From contig NZ_JAOBPO010000003.1 of assembly GCF_025574485.1 (NCBI RefSeq), positions 1 to 39,767 on the forward strand: DNA of 39,767 nucleotides, read 5' to 3'. Positions 16,495 to 24,647 of this stretch are shown piece by piece (positions within the stretch are counted from its first letter, which is position 1; every line of letters begins with the position of its first letter). The stretch comes from Kordiimonas aquimaris (GTDB lineage Bacteria; Pseudomonadota; Alphaproteobacteria; Sphingomonadales; Kordiimonadaceae). The position numbers and the translations under genes were made by a program. Under the pieces are notes generated by a model. The model ran no database searches, was not told the origin of the DNA, and was given only the letters and a program-made list of their open reading frames with translations.

Positions 16495-16604
16495 CACATA
16501 TTTACTGACAGCTTACAAAAGCAAAAGTGAATGATGTGCCGAGTGTTTTGAGAGTTAAGTGTGTACGAGGCATCAAGTGTAGAAATCAGATGGCTGTTAA
16601 ACTC

Positions 16605-16934
16605 TTACTTGCTAAGCGTCGCAGGTTTTGATCTTGATGTTAGATCGCGTTTTTTATTAGCACTTGTACGGTGCTGACTTCCTGAAGCAGAGCCCGAAGG
16701 TATACCGGTAGCTGCGCCGGGCATGAAAACGCCAGAGCGTATATTACTGGCATTTGTTTGTGAATTTACACTCGTGCTTTCTGTTCTGCTAATAGTTTTT
16801 GCGGCTCTAATAAGCTCTGCTGAAAACAACCCTTTTATATCATTTGAAGATAATATGGTTGTTGCGCTGCCTGGTAAAGTTGGTTTGGTGGTAATGTGAT
16901 GGATAACAGGATTATGCGGCTTTACCGGCTGCAT
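16605..16934 (-). CDS. small hypothetical protein in flgI operon
   Basis: I do not recognise this 109-residue protein. Its ATG lies immediately after the stop of the FlbY/FlgN-like gene, with AGG about 10 bases upstream, so it fits as the last gene of the flgI-flgJ-flbY operon. The sequence is rich in Ser, Thr, Ala and Asn with a basic C-terminal third (KKRDLTSRSKPATL). A single likely helix, NDIKGLFSAELIRAAKTI, is the only structured-looking part. It has no signal peptide or membrane segment. It could be a flagellar accessory protein or a non-coding open frame; its position is the main support. Confidence 0.5.
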   Translation of the reverse strand: MQPVKPHNPVIHHITTKPTLPGSATTILSSNDIKGLFSAELIRAAKTISRTESTSVNSQTNASNIRSGVFMPGAATGIPSGSASGSQHRTSANKKRDLTSRSKPATLSK

Positions 16935-17417
16935 CTATATAACCTGATTCAGGCTAAGTGACATGGGGCGTGCTGACCGAGGTATCTGATATGATGCTGT
17001 TTTCCCATATGCAAGAACAGGGCGATTTTGTTTTGCAACTTCATCCCCCACGCTTTTAATCAAACCTTCTGCAACAGATTTGAGCCTTAATACAATTCGC
17101 GCATGATCGCGTAGTATTTCACGTAAACGATCAGTCAGAAACTTGATATATTTACGTTCAGCTGAATCTTTTGAGCCTAATAAATGCTCATTAACCTGCA
17201 GTTGACTCATCGTGTTTTTATACTCAGCCATCAGCCGGCTTTTTTCACCGTGTAACTGTTGTGCTTCACGTGGTTTTCTCTCTTTTAGAAAAGAGGTTTC
17301 CCGGCGGATTAATTCGCTTAACGCCGTTGTAAGTTTAGCGAGTTTTGCGCAAGGGCCAGTCAAGCGTGATGCTACTGGTTTTAATTCTTCAGGTAGGGTA
17401 GCAGTTTGCTCTGGCAT
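16935..17417 (-). CDS. FlbY/FlgN-like flagellar protein
   Basis: The 160-residue protein is mostly helical, charged and coiled-coil-like. It has a heptad-type N-terminal half (LAKLTTALSELIRRETSFLKE), a central EKSRLMAEYKNTMSQLQ, FLTDRLREILRDHARIVLRLKSVAEGLIK, and a C-terminal tail ending in SARPMSLSLNQVI. This matches the FlgN chaperone layout and the FlbY gene found after flgI/flgJ in Caulobacter-type flagellar operons. A FlgN-like chaperone would bind hook-associated proteins before export. It starts right after flgJ and shares its operon. The exact family assignment is by pattern and position. Confidence 0.65.
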   Translation of the reverse strand: MPEQTATLPEELKPVASRLTGPCAKLAKLTTALSELIRRETSFLKERKPREAQQLHGEKSRLMAEYKNTMSQLQVNEHLLGSKDSAERKYIKFLTDRLREILRDHARIVLRLKSVAEGLIKSVGDEVAKQNRPVLAYGKTASYQIPRSARPMSLSLNQVI

Positions 17418-17418
17418 A

Positions 17419-17748
17419 TTAACCTTCCTGTAACTTCAGAATTTCACGGTAAATGCTGTCAGCAATGCCGATGCCGCCATTTTTGGCGATGGATTTACCA
17501 ACTTCGTCAACCATCATGTCACGGTACATGCCTTCAGCTTTGCCGCCGCCCATAATTCCATCTGTGGAAAGTGTATCGAACATAGGTTTCAGCATTTGGG
17601 ATAGGAAAACCGCCTCAAAACTCTCAGCCGTTTCACGCGCTGCTTTGTTATCAAGGCCTCTGACGCTATCCAGCGTATTTGTTTTGCTGGCGTTGATCTG
17701 TGCCTGAATTAACTGGCCTTGGGCTGCTGTGATTGATGCAGTTTGCAT
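17419..17748 (-). CDS. flgJ: rod-binding protein FlgJ (N-terminal-domain type)
   Basis: FlgJ caps the growing flagellar rod in the periplasm. The 109 residues contain the Rod-binding domain: AARETAESFEAVFLSQMLKPMFDTL, MGGGKAEGMYRDMMVDEVGKSIAKNGGIGIADSIYREIL. The C-terminal muramidase domain of gammaproteobacterial FlgJ is absent, as is usual in alphaproteobacteria. Its ATG overlaps the flgI stop codon (TAATG), so translation is coupled. It is the second gene of the sigma-54-driven flgI operon. Confidence 0.93.
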   Translation of the reverse strand: MQTASITAAQGQLIQAQINASKTNTLDSVRGLDNKAARETAESFEAVFLSQMLKPMFDTLSTDGIMGGGKAEGMYRDMMVDEVGKSIAKNGGIGIADSIYREILKLQEG

Positions 17749-18875
17749 TACATCACCTGAATTTCAGCTTGCATGGCGCCAGCAGCTTTTACTGCTTGCA
17801 AAATCGAAATCATATCACGTGGCCCAACACCTAGAGCGTTCAGTCCGTCAACCAGCTCCTGAAGTGTGACTGTTGGCTCAAGAACGGTAAGGCGTTTGTC
17901 ACTGCCATCGTCAATTTCAATACCGGTGCGATTAACTACTTCTGTTTGGCCGCCTTGTGCAAAGGCACCAGGCTGAGAAACTTGGGGGGTTTCGCTAATG
18001 CTGATTGTCAAATTACCCTGCGCGATAGCAACCGAGGCAATGCGTACATCTGCGCCAATAACAATGATGCCTGTTCGCTCATCGATAATAACACGTGCAC
18101 GTTGGTCAGGTGTTACTGATATTTGTTCAATGTTGGTCAGGATATCAACCATTGCCAATGGATAGCCTACTGGGCGTTCCAGTTGGATTGTCGCAGGATC
18201 AAGCGCACGGGCCATTGATGTATCAAGTGTTTGATTAATAGCTGCCGTGATACGTCGTGCAGTTGTAAGATCTGGGTTGTGGAGAGAAAGCTTCACGGCG
18301 TTCATATCCGAAAGCTCAAATGGCAGTTCGCGCTCAACGATGCCGCCGTTTGCAATGCGGCCATTGGTTGGAACACCTTGGACGATTGATGCAGCTTCAC
18401 CTTGCGCGCTAAACCCGGCTACAGCGACAGCCCCTTGAGCAACAGCGTAAACTTCGCCGTCTGCACCAAGAAGTGGTGTGGCGATGAGTGTGCCGCCTTT
18501 GAGGTCTTCAGCATCGCCCATAGAACTGACGGATACATCAATGCGTGTACCTTGGCGTGAAAACGAGGGAAGATTAGCCGTTACCATAACAGCCGCTATG
18601 TTTTCAGGGCGCATCACCTGGTTTTTTGAATTAATTCCCAAGCGTTCCAACATTGCTGTCAGGCTTTGTTGTGTATAAGGCACATTCAGAAATGTGTCGC
18701 CTGTACCATTCAGACCGACAATAAGACCATAACCAATAAGTTGGTTTTCGCGAATGCCTTCAACTGAAACAATATCCTTAATGCGGGACGGTGTTGCATT
18801 AGCTGCTTGTTCAGCGCAAAGCATAGCCGAAACAAGGAAAGCGATCAGTCGTAATGTGTTATTAAAAACTGGCAT
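17748..18875 (-). CDS. flgI: flagellar P-ring protein FlgI
   Basis: FlgI builds the peptidoglycan ring around the flagellar rod. The 375-residue protein starts with a Sec signal peptide (cleavage likely after ANA, near residue 28) and continues SRIKDIVSVEGIRENQLIGYGLIVGLNGTGD, the strongest family signature. Further motifs are NPDLTTARRITAAIN, ERTGIIVIGADVRIASVAI and TLQELVDGLNALGVGPRDMISILQAVKAAGAMQAEI at the end. GGAAGAG precedes the ATG. A sigma-54 promoter lies at 18938-18953 and fliX is transcribed divergently, as in Caulobacter. Confidence 0.97.
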   Translation of the reverse strand: MPVFNNTLRLIAFLVSAMLCAEQAANATPSRIKDIVSVEGIRENQLIGYGLIVGLNGTGDTFLNVPYTQQSLTAMLERLGINSKNQVMRPENIAAVMVTANLPSFSRQGTRIDVSVSSMGDAEDLKGGTLIATPLLGADGEVYAVAQGAVAVAGFSAQGEAASIVQGVPTNGRIANGGIVERELPFELSDMNAVKLSLHNPDLTTARRITAAINQTLDTSMARALDPATIQLERPVGYPLAMVDILTNIEQISVTPDQRARVIIDERTGIIVIGADVRIASVAIAQGNLTISISETPQVSQPGAFAQGGQTEVVNRTGIEIDDGSDKRLTVLEPTVTLQELVDGLNALGVGPRDMISILQAVKAAGAMQAEIQVM

Positions 18876-18937
18876 TTATTCTCTTCCGCTTGTTAGTGGT
18901 GCAAACTTGCCTAAGTTAACTTTTCATGTGTGTAAAA

Positions 18938-18953
18938 AGCGAAAACTGTGCCA
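18938..18953 (-). promoter_or_regulatory. sigma-54 promoter of flgI operon
   Basis: The minus strand reads TGGCACAGTTTTCGCT: GG at 18952-18951 and GC at 18940-18939 with exactly 10 bases between them. It lies about 65 bases before the flgI ATG. Confidence 0.82.
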
Positions 18954-19094
18954 GTTTGTGTGAATTTGTTAATCATTTGAATTATATAGGTAATTTATAA
19001 TTTGTTTATACAGGTGTAGGATTGAAGAGGAATTATTTTCCCTGTATTAATTGCAGGGCTTGCCCTTAGATACATGAGCGCATAGATTATTCTC

Positions 19095-19526
19095 ATGAAG
19101 ATTACCGGCCCTGGCCAAATTCAGTCTACATCGATCAAGAAGTCGGCAAAAAAACAAGTTGCCGGTAGCGATAGCTTTGCGCAAAGTATTGGCGGCGAAA
19201 AAACAGAGACGACCACAAATGTAAGTGGTTCCAATCGACTAACGCCGCTAAACACTCTACTTGCTTTACAGGAAGTTCCTGACAGTACTGATGGTCGTTC
19301 AAAAGGTTTATCCAGAGCAAATGACATGCTTGATCTTCTTGAGGAAGTGAGAAGAGGGATACTGCTTGGCTCTATTTCAACGGCAGGCCTTAAGAGTCTC
19401 GCTGATTTAGCACGCAATCATCGGCAGAATGATGCTTCAGAATTGAAATCTGACGAAAAATTGAATGACATATTGTTGGATATAGAGCTGCGTGCTGAGG
19501 TTGAATTGGCAAAATTAGGTCTTTAA
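19095..19526 (+). CDS. fliX: flagellar assembly regulator FliX
   Basis: FliX is an alphaproteobacterial regulator; in Caulobacter it couples completion of the early flagellar structure to the activity of the sigma-54 activator FlbD. The 143 residues begin MKITGPGQ, contain a disordered N-terminal part, then LNTLLALQEVPDSTDGRSKGLSRANDMLDLLEEVRRGILLG, and end ILLDIELRAEVELAKLGL, the characteristic FliX C terminus. It is divergent from flgI, as in Caulobacter. Its presence strongly implies that an FlbD-type activator exists elsewhere in the genome and acts on the sigma-54 promoters seen here. Confidence 0.9.
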   Translation: MKITGPGQIQSTSIKKSAKKQVAGSDSFAQSIGGEKTETTTNVSGSNRLTPLNTLLALQEVPDSTDGRSKGLSRANDMLDLLEEVRRGILLGSISTAGLKSLADLARNHRQNDASELKSDEKLNDILLDIELRAEVELAKLGL

Positions 19527-19681
19527 TTTCAAATACTTATTTCCGGTTTTTCTTGTGCAGAAATGTGTTCTTCTTCGCGTGTAATAATTCGCCTTGTTTC
19601 AGACAACAGATATCTTTATAAAACCCGCTACCTTCGGTAATTCCGAATGGTTTGGACAACAGTATTTGTTAGGGAGTGACT

Positions 19682-20113
19682 ATGTCCACTACGGTAGCTG
19701 AGATTGATATTCCTTCTGATTATGTTCCGTCTTCTGAAGAAGAATTTATGAATCCGAAACAGCTTGCGTATTTCCGCAACAAGCTAATTGCCTGGAAAGA
19801 TGATATTCAACGCGAGTCTGCTGAAACGTTGCAGAATTTGCAGGAAGATAATCTGCGCGAGCCGGATATTGCTGATCGTGCGTCATCTGAAACTGATTGG
19901 TCCGTTGAACTCCGCACACGCGATCGTCAACGTAAACTCGTTTCAAAAATCGATGCAGCTCTTCGTCGTATTGATGAGGGTGAATACGGTTATTGTGATG
20001 TAACCGGAGAGCCAATCAGTTTGCGTCGTTTGGATGCACGTCCAATTGCAACGATGACGATTGAGGCACAAGAAGCGCATGAACGCGCTGAAAAAGTTCA
20101 CCGCGACGACTAA
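19682..20113 (+). CDS. dksA: RNA polymerase-binding factor DksA, cysteine-poor type
   Basis: DksA enters the RNA polymerase secondary channel and helps ppGpp control transcription. The 143-residue protein shows PKQLAYFRNKLIAWKDDI, the coiled-coil tip region EPDIADRASSETDWSVELRTRDRQRKLVSKIDAAL, and YGYCDVTGEPISLRRLDARP near the end. Of the four zinc-ligand cysteines only the first (YGYC) remains; this is a recognised alphaproteobacterial variant. The ATG at 19682 is preferred over the GTG at 19676 because AGGGAG is well placed. It converges on the flgH operon, and in Caulobacter it is also found among flagellar genes. Confidence 0.94.
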   Translation: MSTTVAEIDIPSDYVPSSEEEFMNPKQLAYFRNKLIAWKDDIQRESAETLQNLQEDNLREPDIADRASSETDWSVELRTRDRQRKLVSKIDAALRRIDEGEYGYCDVTGEPISLRRLDARPIATMTIEAQEAHERAEKVHRDD

Positions 20114-20121
20114 CAGTTTTC

Positions 20122-20159
20122 CAAAAAAAGAGGCCGGGCCCATTTCTGGGTTACCGGCC
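20122..20159 (-). terminator. terminator of flgFGAH operon
   Basis: On the minus strand GGCCGG...CCGGCC (20159 to 20132), with an inner CCCA/TGGG pairing, is followed by a run of seven T residues (complement of 20123-20129). This fits a rho-independent terminator about 80 bases after the flgH stop; the same hairpin may also help end dksA on the plus strand. Confidence 0.75.
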
Positions 20160-20241
20160 ACTGTAGCAAAATGCATACAGAATAAAAGTTTGGCTTATTT
20201 CAATAGTTCGTACTAGTCGTTAGTTAGCTCCTCCTTAGGTG

Positions 20242-21051
20242 TTAAAACGGGAATACGATGTCATACAACTGGGTCCCATAACGTGGTTGTTGGACATCGG
20301 TAATTTGACCTTTGCCGCCATAAGAAATTCTCGCTTCGGCAACTTGGGTATGTGAAATCGTATTGTTTGAAGATATATCTTCAGGTCTTACGATACCTGC
20401 TAGTAACAATTCGCGTTTTTCGAAGTTAACACGAACCTCTTGCCGGCCCTGGATAACCATATTGCCGTTTGGTAGTACTTCTGAAACGATAGCGGCAACA
20501 GTCATATTAATTGCTTCGCTTCGGTTAACTGATCCTGTTCCATTATAGGATGTTGTTGAGTCAGCACCTATAAGTGAACCAGGCGTAACATCGGGGCGCG
20601 TATCATTCGCACCTGTAACTGGTAGCCCTGTTGTCGGGTCAATTGCTGCTGAACCATGTAAGAAATTACGTAATCTCTGCTCAAAACCAAGGAAATTGGT
20701 TAACCCTGCGTTTTCTGCTGTTGTTCGTGCACGAGTTGTCGTGTTGCCGATTTGAGCGTTGTCAGATATCGCAATATTCACTGTTAGAATATCACCAACC
20801 CTTGCTGCACGTTGATCTTTAAAGAATGCACGTGCGCCAGTACGCCACAAAGAATTGGCCTGATGCCGTGTTGGTTCGTTCGTAGGCATAGGTAGGCTGA
20901 TAGAACGCTGTGCAAGCGGCGCTTTAATGTCTTTTATAGGTGTCAGGTTTGGTTCTTTGCCGATGTCAGCAATACGCCCCGCGCTGCCACATGCCGCTAA
21001 ACTAAAGAGAGCAGTAGCTGTAACCAGGTTTTTGGTAAGTGTGCTAAACAT
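20242..21051 (-). CDS. flgH: flagellar L-ring lipoprotein FlgH
   Basis: FlgH forms the outer-membrane ring of the flagellum. With the ATG at 21051 the protein is 269 residues and begins with a lipoprotein signal, MFSTLTKNL...LFSLAAC, with C21 as the lipidated residue. Motifs include SLWRTGARAFFKDQRAARVGDILTVNI, NPNGNMVIQG-type VLPNGNMVIQGRQEVRVN, REL-type KRELLLAGIVRPEDIS, NTISHTQVAEARISYGGKGQI and the C-terminal YDIVFPF. GGAG lies 7 bases before this ATG. A GTG at 21090 overlapping the flgA stop is in frame but would give a longer, atypical leader. It is the last gene of the flgF operon. Confidence 0.94.
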   Translation of the reverse strand: MFSTLTKNLVTATALFSLAACGSAGRIADIGKEPNLTPIKDIKAPLAQRSISLPMPTNEPTRHQANSLWRTGARAFFKDQRAARVGDILTVNIAISDNAQIGNTTTRARTTAENAGLTNFLGFEQRLRNFLHGSAAIDPTTGLPVTGANDTRPDVTPGSLIGADSTTSYNGTGSVNRSEAINMTVAAIVSEVLPNGNMVIQGRQEVRVNFEKRELLLAGIVRPEDISSNNTISHTQVAEARISYGGKGQITDVQQPRYGTQLYDIVFPF

Positions 21052-21086
21052 TATGTTTCTCCAATTCTTAGATGGGTGCACGGTAT

Positions 21087-22061
21087 TCACTGAGGACCTA
21101 ATGCGAGATTAGGGCCTGACACTATTTCCACTTGACCGGCTGTCATGACTTTTGCGTCTACGGTCAGGCGTGATTTTGAATTTAAGATACGGATGGTCTC
21201 CCCAATGCTGCCATTTTCAAGTGCTTGGCCGCTTGCGGTTAATATGATTGACCCGCTGCGAACAACCATAGTAACGGGAGCTCCCTTTTTAACGGCAACA
21301 GGTTCGATTACATCATTGGTATTAATCGGCTTTTCTGGGCGCACAGCACGTCTAACAGTCATTCCTACCAATTGTTTGTGAGAGAGAATGGCACGATTGT
21401 TGAGGCGGCTAGCCGGGTATTCAACCCAGGAGATATCACTCTTGGCAATGGTTTCGCCGGGCAGAATGCTTCGGTTGAAAACCGGGATATCGCGTACTTC
21501 CTCAATCACACCAGACATGCTTATTTTTTTGGGTACATTACCACCCGATGGCACAAGTAATACCGATGTAAAGCGATCGCGTTTGTCATTTAACGAAAAC
21601 TGTTCAAAAGAGAGGTCTGCCATTGTTGCATCAATCGGTACAACAAGTCCGGTGTTTCTCCCAAACAACCTGATTTGACTATCCGGGTTGGCACCGTGAG
21701 AAATTGCCGTTTCGTGTACATAACTAACAAGGTCATCATTGCTTATTGATGATGAGAGTCTTGTTAGGCGAACACGTTTCAAATATTGCGGACGTTCCCA
21801 ATCTAAATCATGGGTATCTGAAATACGCTGTAAGTCGTATGCAGAGATAGATTTTGATTTTCCTGGAGCAGGGGCCTCAAAAATAATCACATCTGATTTT
21901 TCGCCAGCATCGGTGAAAATATCACCGATGGATATTGTTTTTCCAGAAACGGTCAGGTCTTCTTTCAATTCAGCGGCCATCGCTGTTGGCGTTAAAAGTG
22001 TGCCAAGTGCTAAGCTGGTCGCTAATAACCACTTCTTACATGTATATGACGTTAAAATCAT
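21087..22061 (-). CDS. flgA: flagellar P-ring assembly chaperone FlgA
   Basis: FlgA is a periplasmic chaperone for FlgI. The 324-residue protein begins with a signal peptide (cleavage likely AMA-AE near residue 29). It has an N-terminal domain with VSGKTISIGDIFTDAGE and a C-terminal SAF/ChapFlgA domain: FNRSILPGETIAKSDISWVEYPASRLNNRAILSHKQLVGMTVRRAVRPEKPI, VKKGAPVTMVVRSGSIILTASGQALENGSIGETIRILN. It is longer than enterobacterial FlgA (about 220), as in many alphaproteobacteria. It lies 13 bases after flgG. Confidence 0.93.
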   Translation of the reverse strand: MILTSYTCKKWLLATSLALGTLLTPTAMAAELKEDLTVSGKTISIGDIFTDAGEKSDVIIFEAPAPGKSKSISAYDLQRISDTHDLDWERPQYLKRVRLTRLSSSISNDDLVSYVHETAISHGANPDSQIRLFGRNTGLVVPIDATMADLSFEQFSLNDKRDRFTSVLLVPSGGNVPKKISMSGVIEEVRDIPVFNRSILPGETIAKSDISWVEYPASRLNNRAILSHKQLVGMTVRRAVRPEKPINTNDVIEPVAVKKGAPVTMVVRSGSIILTASGQALENGSIGETIRILNSKSRLTVDAKVMTAGQVEIVSGPNLALGPQ

Positions 22062-22074
22062 TGGTTATGCCTTA

Positions 22075-22860
22075 TTAGCGAAGGTTACCAGCAGCTTGAA
22101 GCATCTCATCAGCTGTCTGAATTACTTGTGAGTTCAGTTCATATGCCCGCTGTGCAGAGATCATTGCTGTAATCTCGGACACTGCATTAACATTTGATTG
22201 CTCGAGGAAGCCCTGAAGAACTGTACCAAAACCTGGTTGACCCGGTGTGCTCACAACAGGTGCACCTGATGCTTGGCTTTCAAGGAACAAACTGCCGCCT
22301 ATTGCTTCCAGACCAACTTCATTGGCAAAGGTGACGAGGTTGATTGTACCGGCAACGGTTGGTACCGTTGCGCCGTCTTCTTGATATTCAACCTGGCCTT
22401 GTTCATTGATTGTTACATCGGTAGCAGTGTTTGGAATGACGATAGCAGGCTGCACAACATACCCTTGCGGCGTTACAAGTTGCCCGGTTGGGTCAATTTG
22501 AAAAGAGCCTGCGCGGGTGAAAGCATCCTGTCCGTCAGGTAATTGGATGTTAAAGAAGCCACGACCATTCACTGCTAGATCGAATGTATTTGCCGTATTT
22601 TGAAGGCTACCTTGGTCAGTGATGCGGTAGACACCTGCAGCACGAACACCTACACCAACTTGAATGCCGCTGGGAACAACCGTACCTGCATCTGATGAAT
22701 TTGCACCGACACGTTCAACATTCTGATAAAGCAAATCCTGAAATTCTGCTCGTTGGCGCTTAAAACCTGTTGTATTCAAGTTGGCCACATTATTTGATAT
22801 AACTTCAATATTAAGTTGCTGGGCCAACATACCTGTGGCTGCAGTACTGAGTGCTTTCAT
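22075..22860 (-). CDS. flgG: flagellar distal rod protein FlgG
   Basis: FlgG is the distal rod subunit. The 261 residues have the rod/hook N-terminal motif MKALSTAATGMLAQQLNIEVISNNVANLNTTGFKRQRAEFQDLLYQ, the FlgG-type centre GSLQNTANTFDLAVNGRGFFNIQLPDG, and the C-terminal NVNAVSEITAMISAQRAYELNSQVIQTADEMLQAAGNLR. This length is the usual one for FlgG. It lies 32 bases after flgF and is co-transcribed with it. Confidence 0.97.
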   Translation of the reverse strand: MKALSTAATGMLAQQLNIEVISNNVANLNTTGFKRQRAEFQDLLYQNVERVGANSSDAGTVVPSGIQVGVGVRAAGVYRITDQGSLQNTANTFDLAVNGRGFFNIQLPDGQDAFTRAGSFQIDPTGQLVTPQGYVVQPAIVIPNTATDVTINEQGQVEYQEDGATVPTVAGTINLVTFANEVGLEAIGGSLFLESQASGAPVVSTPGQPGFGTVLQGFLEQSNVNAVSEITAMISAQRAYELNSQVIQTADEMLQAAGNLR

Positions 22861-22892
22861 AGTCTTATCCTTTCATCATTCACGCTAGGCGG

Positions 22893-23639
22893 TTATTGAA
22901 CACGGCCTAGACGACGAAGTGCGTCTTCTCTCATGTCTTCATAATCTTTGGATTGAGTACTTGCTGCTTGGTAAGCGCGACTGACATCAATCATCTCAAC
23001 CATTGACTCGATGGCGTTAACGTTTGAGCTTTCGTATGCTTTTTGGAGAACGGTTACATCGGTCAGTTCTTCAACTTCACGTGGAGCCTGATCCGTTTCG
23101 TAAAGTGATGTGCCGCGGCGCTTAAGCGATTGTTCATTGGCAAAGGTTGCCAATCCCAGTTTTGCTTTTTCACCATTATTGGTGGAGATGGTGCCATCTT
23201 TGGCAATATCGTAATTTATATCATCATCATCGAAACGGATTTCTTGACCGCTGTCGTCTAAGACACGTTCTCCGTTAAGTGTTGTTAGATATTGCTCTGC
23301 ATCAATACGCATACGCCCATTTCGGGTGTATACTGTTTCACCATCAGACCCTTTAACCGTCAGGTACGCACGGCCTTGTATGAAAACATCAAGCGGATTT
23401 CCGCTATGAACGGGAGCGCCTATATCCAGATTTCTCACGACGCCATGGTCAAGAACATAAGCGATTTTGCCACCGCTGGTTCCTGCTGCGCCCGGAGCAT
23501 CAACGAGATGCTGCCTGAAAACGACACGCTCTTTATTAAATGCTGTTGTAGACATGTTTGCAACGTTGTGTGCAACCACATCCAAGCGTCTCTTCAACGC
23601 TGATTTATAAGCCAAACCGACAAAAAGTGCGGTATCCAT
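22893..23639 (-). CDS. flgF: flagellar proximal rod protein FlgF
   Basis: FlgF is a proximal rod subunit. The 248 residues show the rod-family ends: MDTALFVGLAYKSALKRRLDVVAHNVANMSTTAFNKERVVF at the start and NVNAIESMVEMIDVSRAYQAASTQSKDYEDMREDALRRLGRVQ at the end, with PLDVFIQGRAYLTVKGSDGETVYTRNGRMRID in between. It is first in the flgF-flgG-flgA-flgH operon, behind a sigma-54 promoter at 23698-23713. Confidence 0.95.
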   Translation of the reverse strand: MDTALFVGLAYKSALKRRLDVVAHNVANMSTTAFNKERVVFRQHLVDAPGAAGTSGGKIAYVLDHGVVRNLDIGAPVHSGNPLDVFIQGRAYLTVKGSDGETVYTRNGRMRIDAEQYLTTLNGERVLDDSGQEIRFDDDDINYDIAKDGTISTNNGEKAKLGLATFANEQSLKRRGTSLYETDQAPREVEELTDVTVLQKAYESSNVNAIESMVEMIDVSRAYQAASTQSKDYEDMREDALRRLGRVQ

Positions 23640-23697
23640 TTTTCTCTCCTGCTTTTGCAGACAATCCGATTAACCCGGATTTGTTACCCATTAAAAA

Positions 23698-23713
23698 GCA
23701 GAAAGCGTGCCAA
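23698..23713 (-). promoter_or_regulatory. sigma-54 promoter of flgFGAH operon
   Basis: The minus strand reads TTGGCACGCTTTCTGC, with GG (23711-23710) and GC (23699-23698) exactly 10 bases apart, about 60 bases before the flgF ATG. Confidence 0.87.
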
Positions 23714-23808
23714 CAATTAAAGTCTATGTAATTCAGCATGTTGGACTGATTTCATATTATATTTTGTTTTGAAATGAATAAAAATGCCGACCAAAAATTT
23801 CCCGCGCT

Positions 23809-23842
23809 GGGCAAATATGATCAGCTTGGCAATTATTTGCCT
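23809..23842. promoter_or_regulatory. GGCAAAT-type motifs between flgF and fliL
   Basis: GGGCAAATAT (23809-23818) and GGCAATTATTTGCC (23828-23841, an imperfect palindrome with GGCAA/TTGCC arms) lie 100-130 bp upstream of the flgF sigma-54 promoter. They resemble the motifs before both flagellins and flmG, so they may be activator sites. They also sit upstream of fliL and could act on it. Confidence 0.4.
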
Positions 23843-23888
23843 GATCGCGTTAAAATAGTCCGATAATTCCGTAAAACTTCACGCCTTG

Positions 23889-23903
23889 TTAACCATATTT
23901 AAC
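23889..23903 (+). promoter_or_regulatory. CtrA-like binding site upstream of fliL
   Basis: TTAACCATATTTAAC contains the CtrA half-site TTAACCAT and a second TTAA half-site. The spacer is 6 rather than the usual 7 bases. In Caulobacter the fliLM operon is a CtrA-controlled class II operon, so the location fits. Binding is inferred. Confidence 0.5.
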
Positions 23904-24028
23904 TAATTTTCAAATTGTACGGAAGGTTTTGAACACTCTTTATAAATGTAGTGATTGATTTTTGAGACTTATTTTAATTTGTTTCCAACATAAATGCATG
24001 TTGAGTGTTCTATAAGGAAAGCGGATTT

Positions 24029-24601
24029 ATGGCAGAGGATCTTGGAGAAACGCTTGGTGAAGCGGAACTGGTTGAAGGGCTTGAAAAGAAGCGCTTCAGC
24101 GGAAAAACGCTTGTTGTCGTAGCAGGTGGTGCGCTTGTTGGATTGCTTGCACTGCTTGGTGTTTCGATGCTTTTTGGCGGTGATGACGCTGAAATGCCTG
24201 CTGAAGATCAGGAAATTGAAAGGTTGGCGCAAGAAGCTGCAGATCGTCGTGACCAAGCTCAGTTAGAGCAAGATCGTTCAAACGAAGACCTTGAGCTCTT
24301 GTTTGTTGAGCTGGAAGAACAGCGTTTCAATTTAAATACGGGTGGCCAGGGCAATAGTTTTCTGGCGGCCAAGATTGTTCTTGAGGTAGACCGTGAAAGT
24401 TACCGTGCTGATATTGAAACAAAAATGCCACGTATTCTTGATGAGTTTAATACATATATGCGTGAGCTAAGGCCTGAAGACCTGGACGGTGCTGCAGGTA
24501 TTTTTCGATTGAAGGAAGAACTTCTAATGCGGATTAACCAAGCGGTTGCACCTACTCGTGTAAAGGATGTTTTGTTTCAGCAGTTTCTGGTGCAGGGCTA
24601 G
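24029..24601 (+). CDS. fliL: flagellar basal-body-associated protein FliL
   Basis: FliL is a single-pass inner-membrane protein that surrounds and supports the stator. The ATG at 24029 follows AAGGAAA and is preferred to the GTG at 24005; it gives 190 residues. There is a cytoplasmic tail, a membrane helix at about 27-48 (TLVVVAGGALVGLLALLGVSML), a charged linker, and a periplasmic FliL domain with RFNLNTGGQGNSFLAAKIVLEVD, MPRILDEFNTYMRELRPEDL, RLKEELLMRINQAV and VKDVLFQQFLVQG at the end, the region conserved in all FliL proteins. It heads the operon that continues with fliM. Confidence 0.93.
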   Translation: MAEDLGETLGEAELVEGLEKKRFSGKTLVVVAGGALVGLLALLGVSMLFGGDDAEMPAEDQEIERLAQEAADRRDQAQLEQDRSNEDLELLFVELEEQRFNLNTGGQGNSFLAAKIVLEVDRESYRADIETKMPRILDEFNTYMRELRPEDLDGAAGIFRLKEELLMRINQAVAPTRVKDVLFQQFLVQG

Positions 24602-24647
24602 GGTTTTGTTTCAAACAAATATGACTAATTAGACAAAGGATCTGCCA

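Noticed and set aside
18969-18983. CtrA site upstream of fliX (TTAATCATTTGAATT)
   Set aside because: Only one half-site is close to consensus (one mismatch to TTAACCAT) and the second half reads AATT. Too weak to list as a feature.
23828-23841. Possible sigma-54 promoter for fliL on the plus strand (TTGGCAATTATTTGC)
   Set aside because: GG and GC are separated by 9 bases, not the strict 10, and the operon has a CtrA-like site. I interpret the sequence as an activator-type palindrome.
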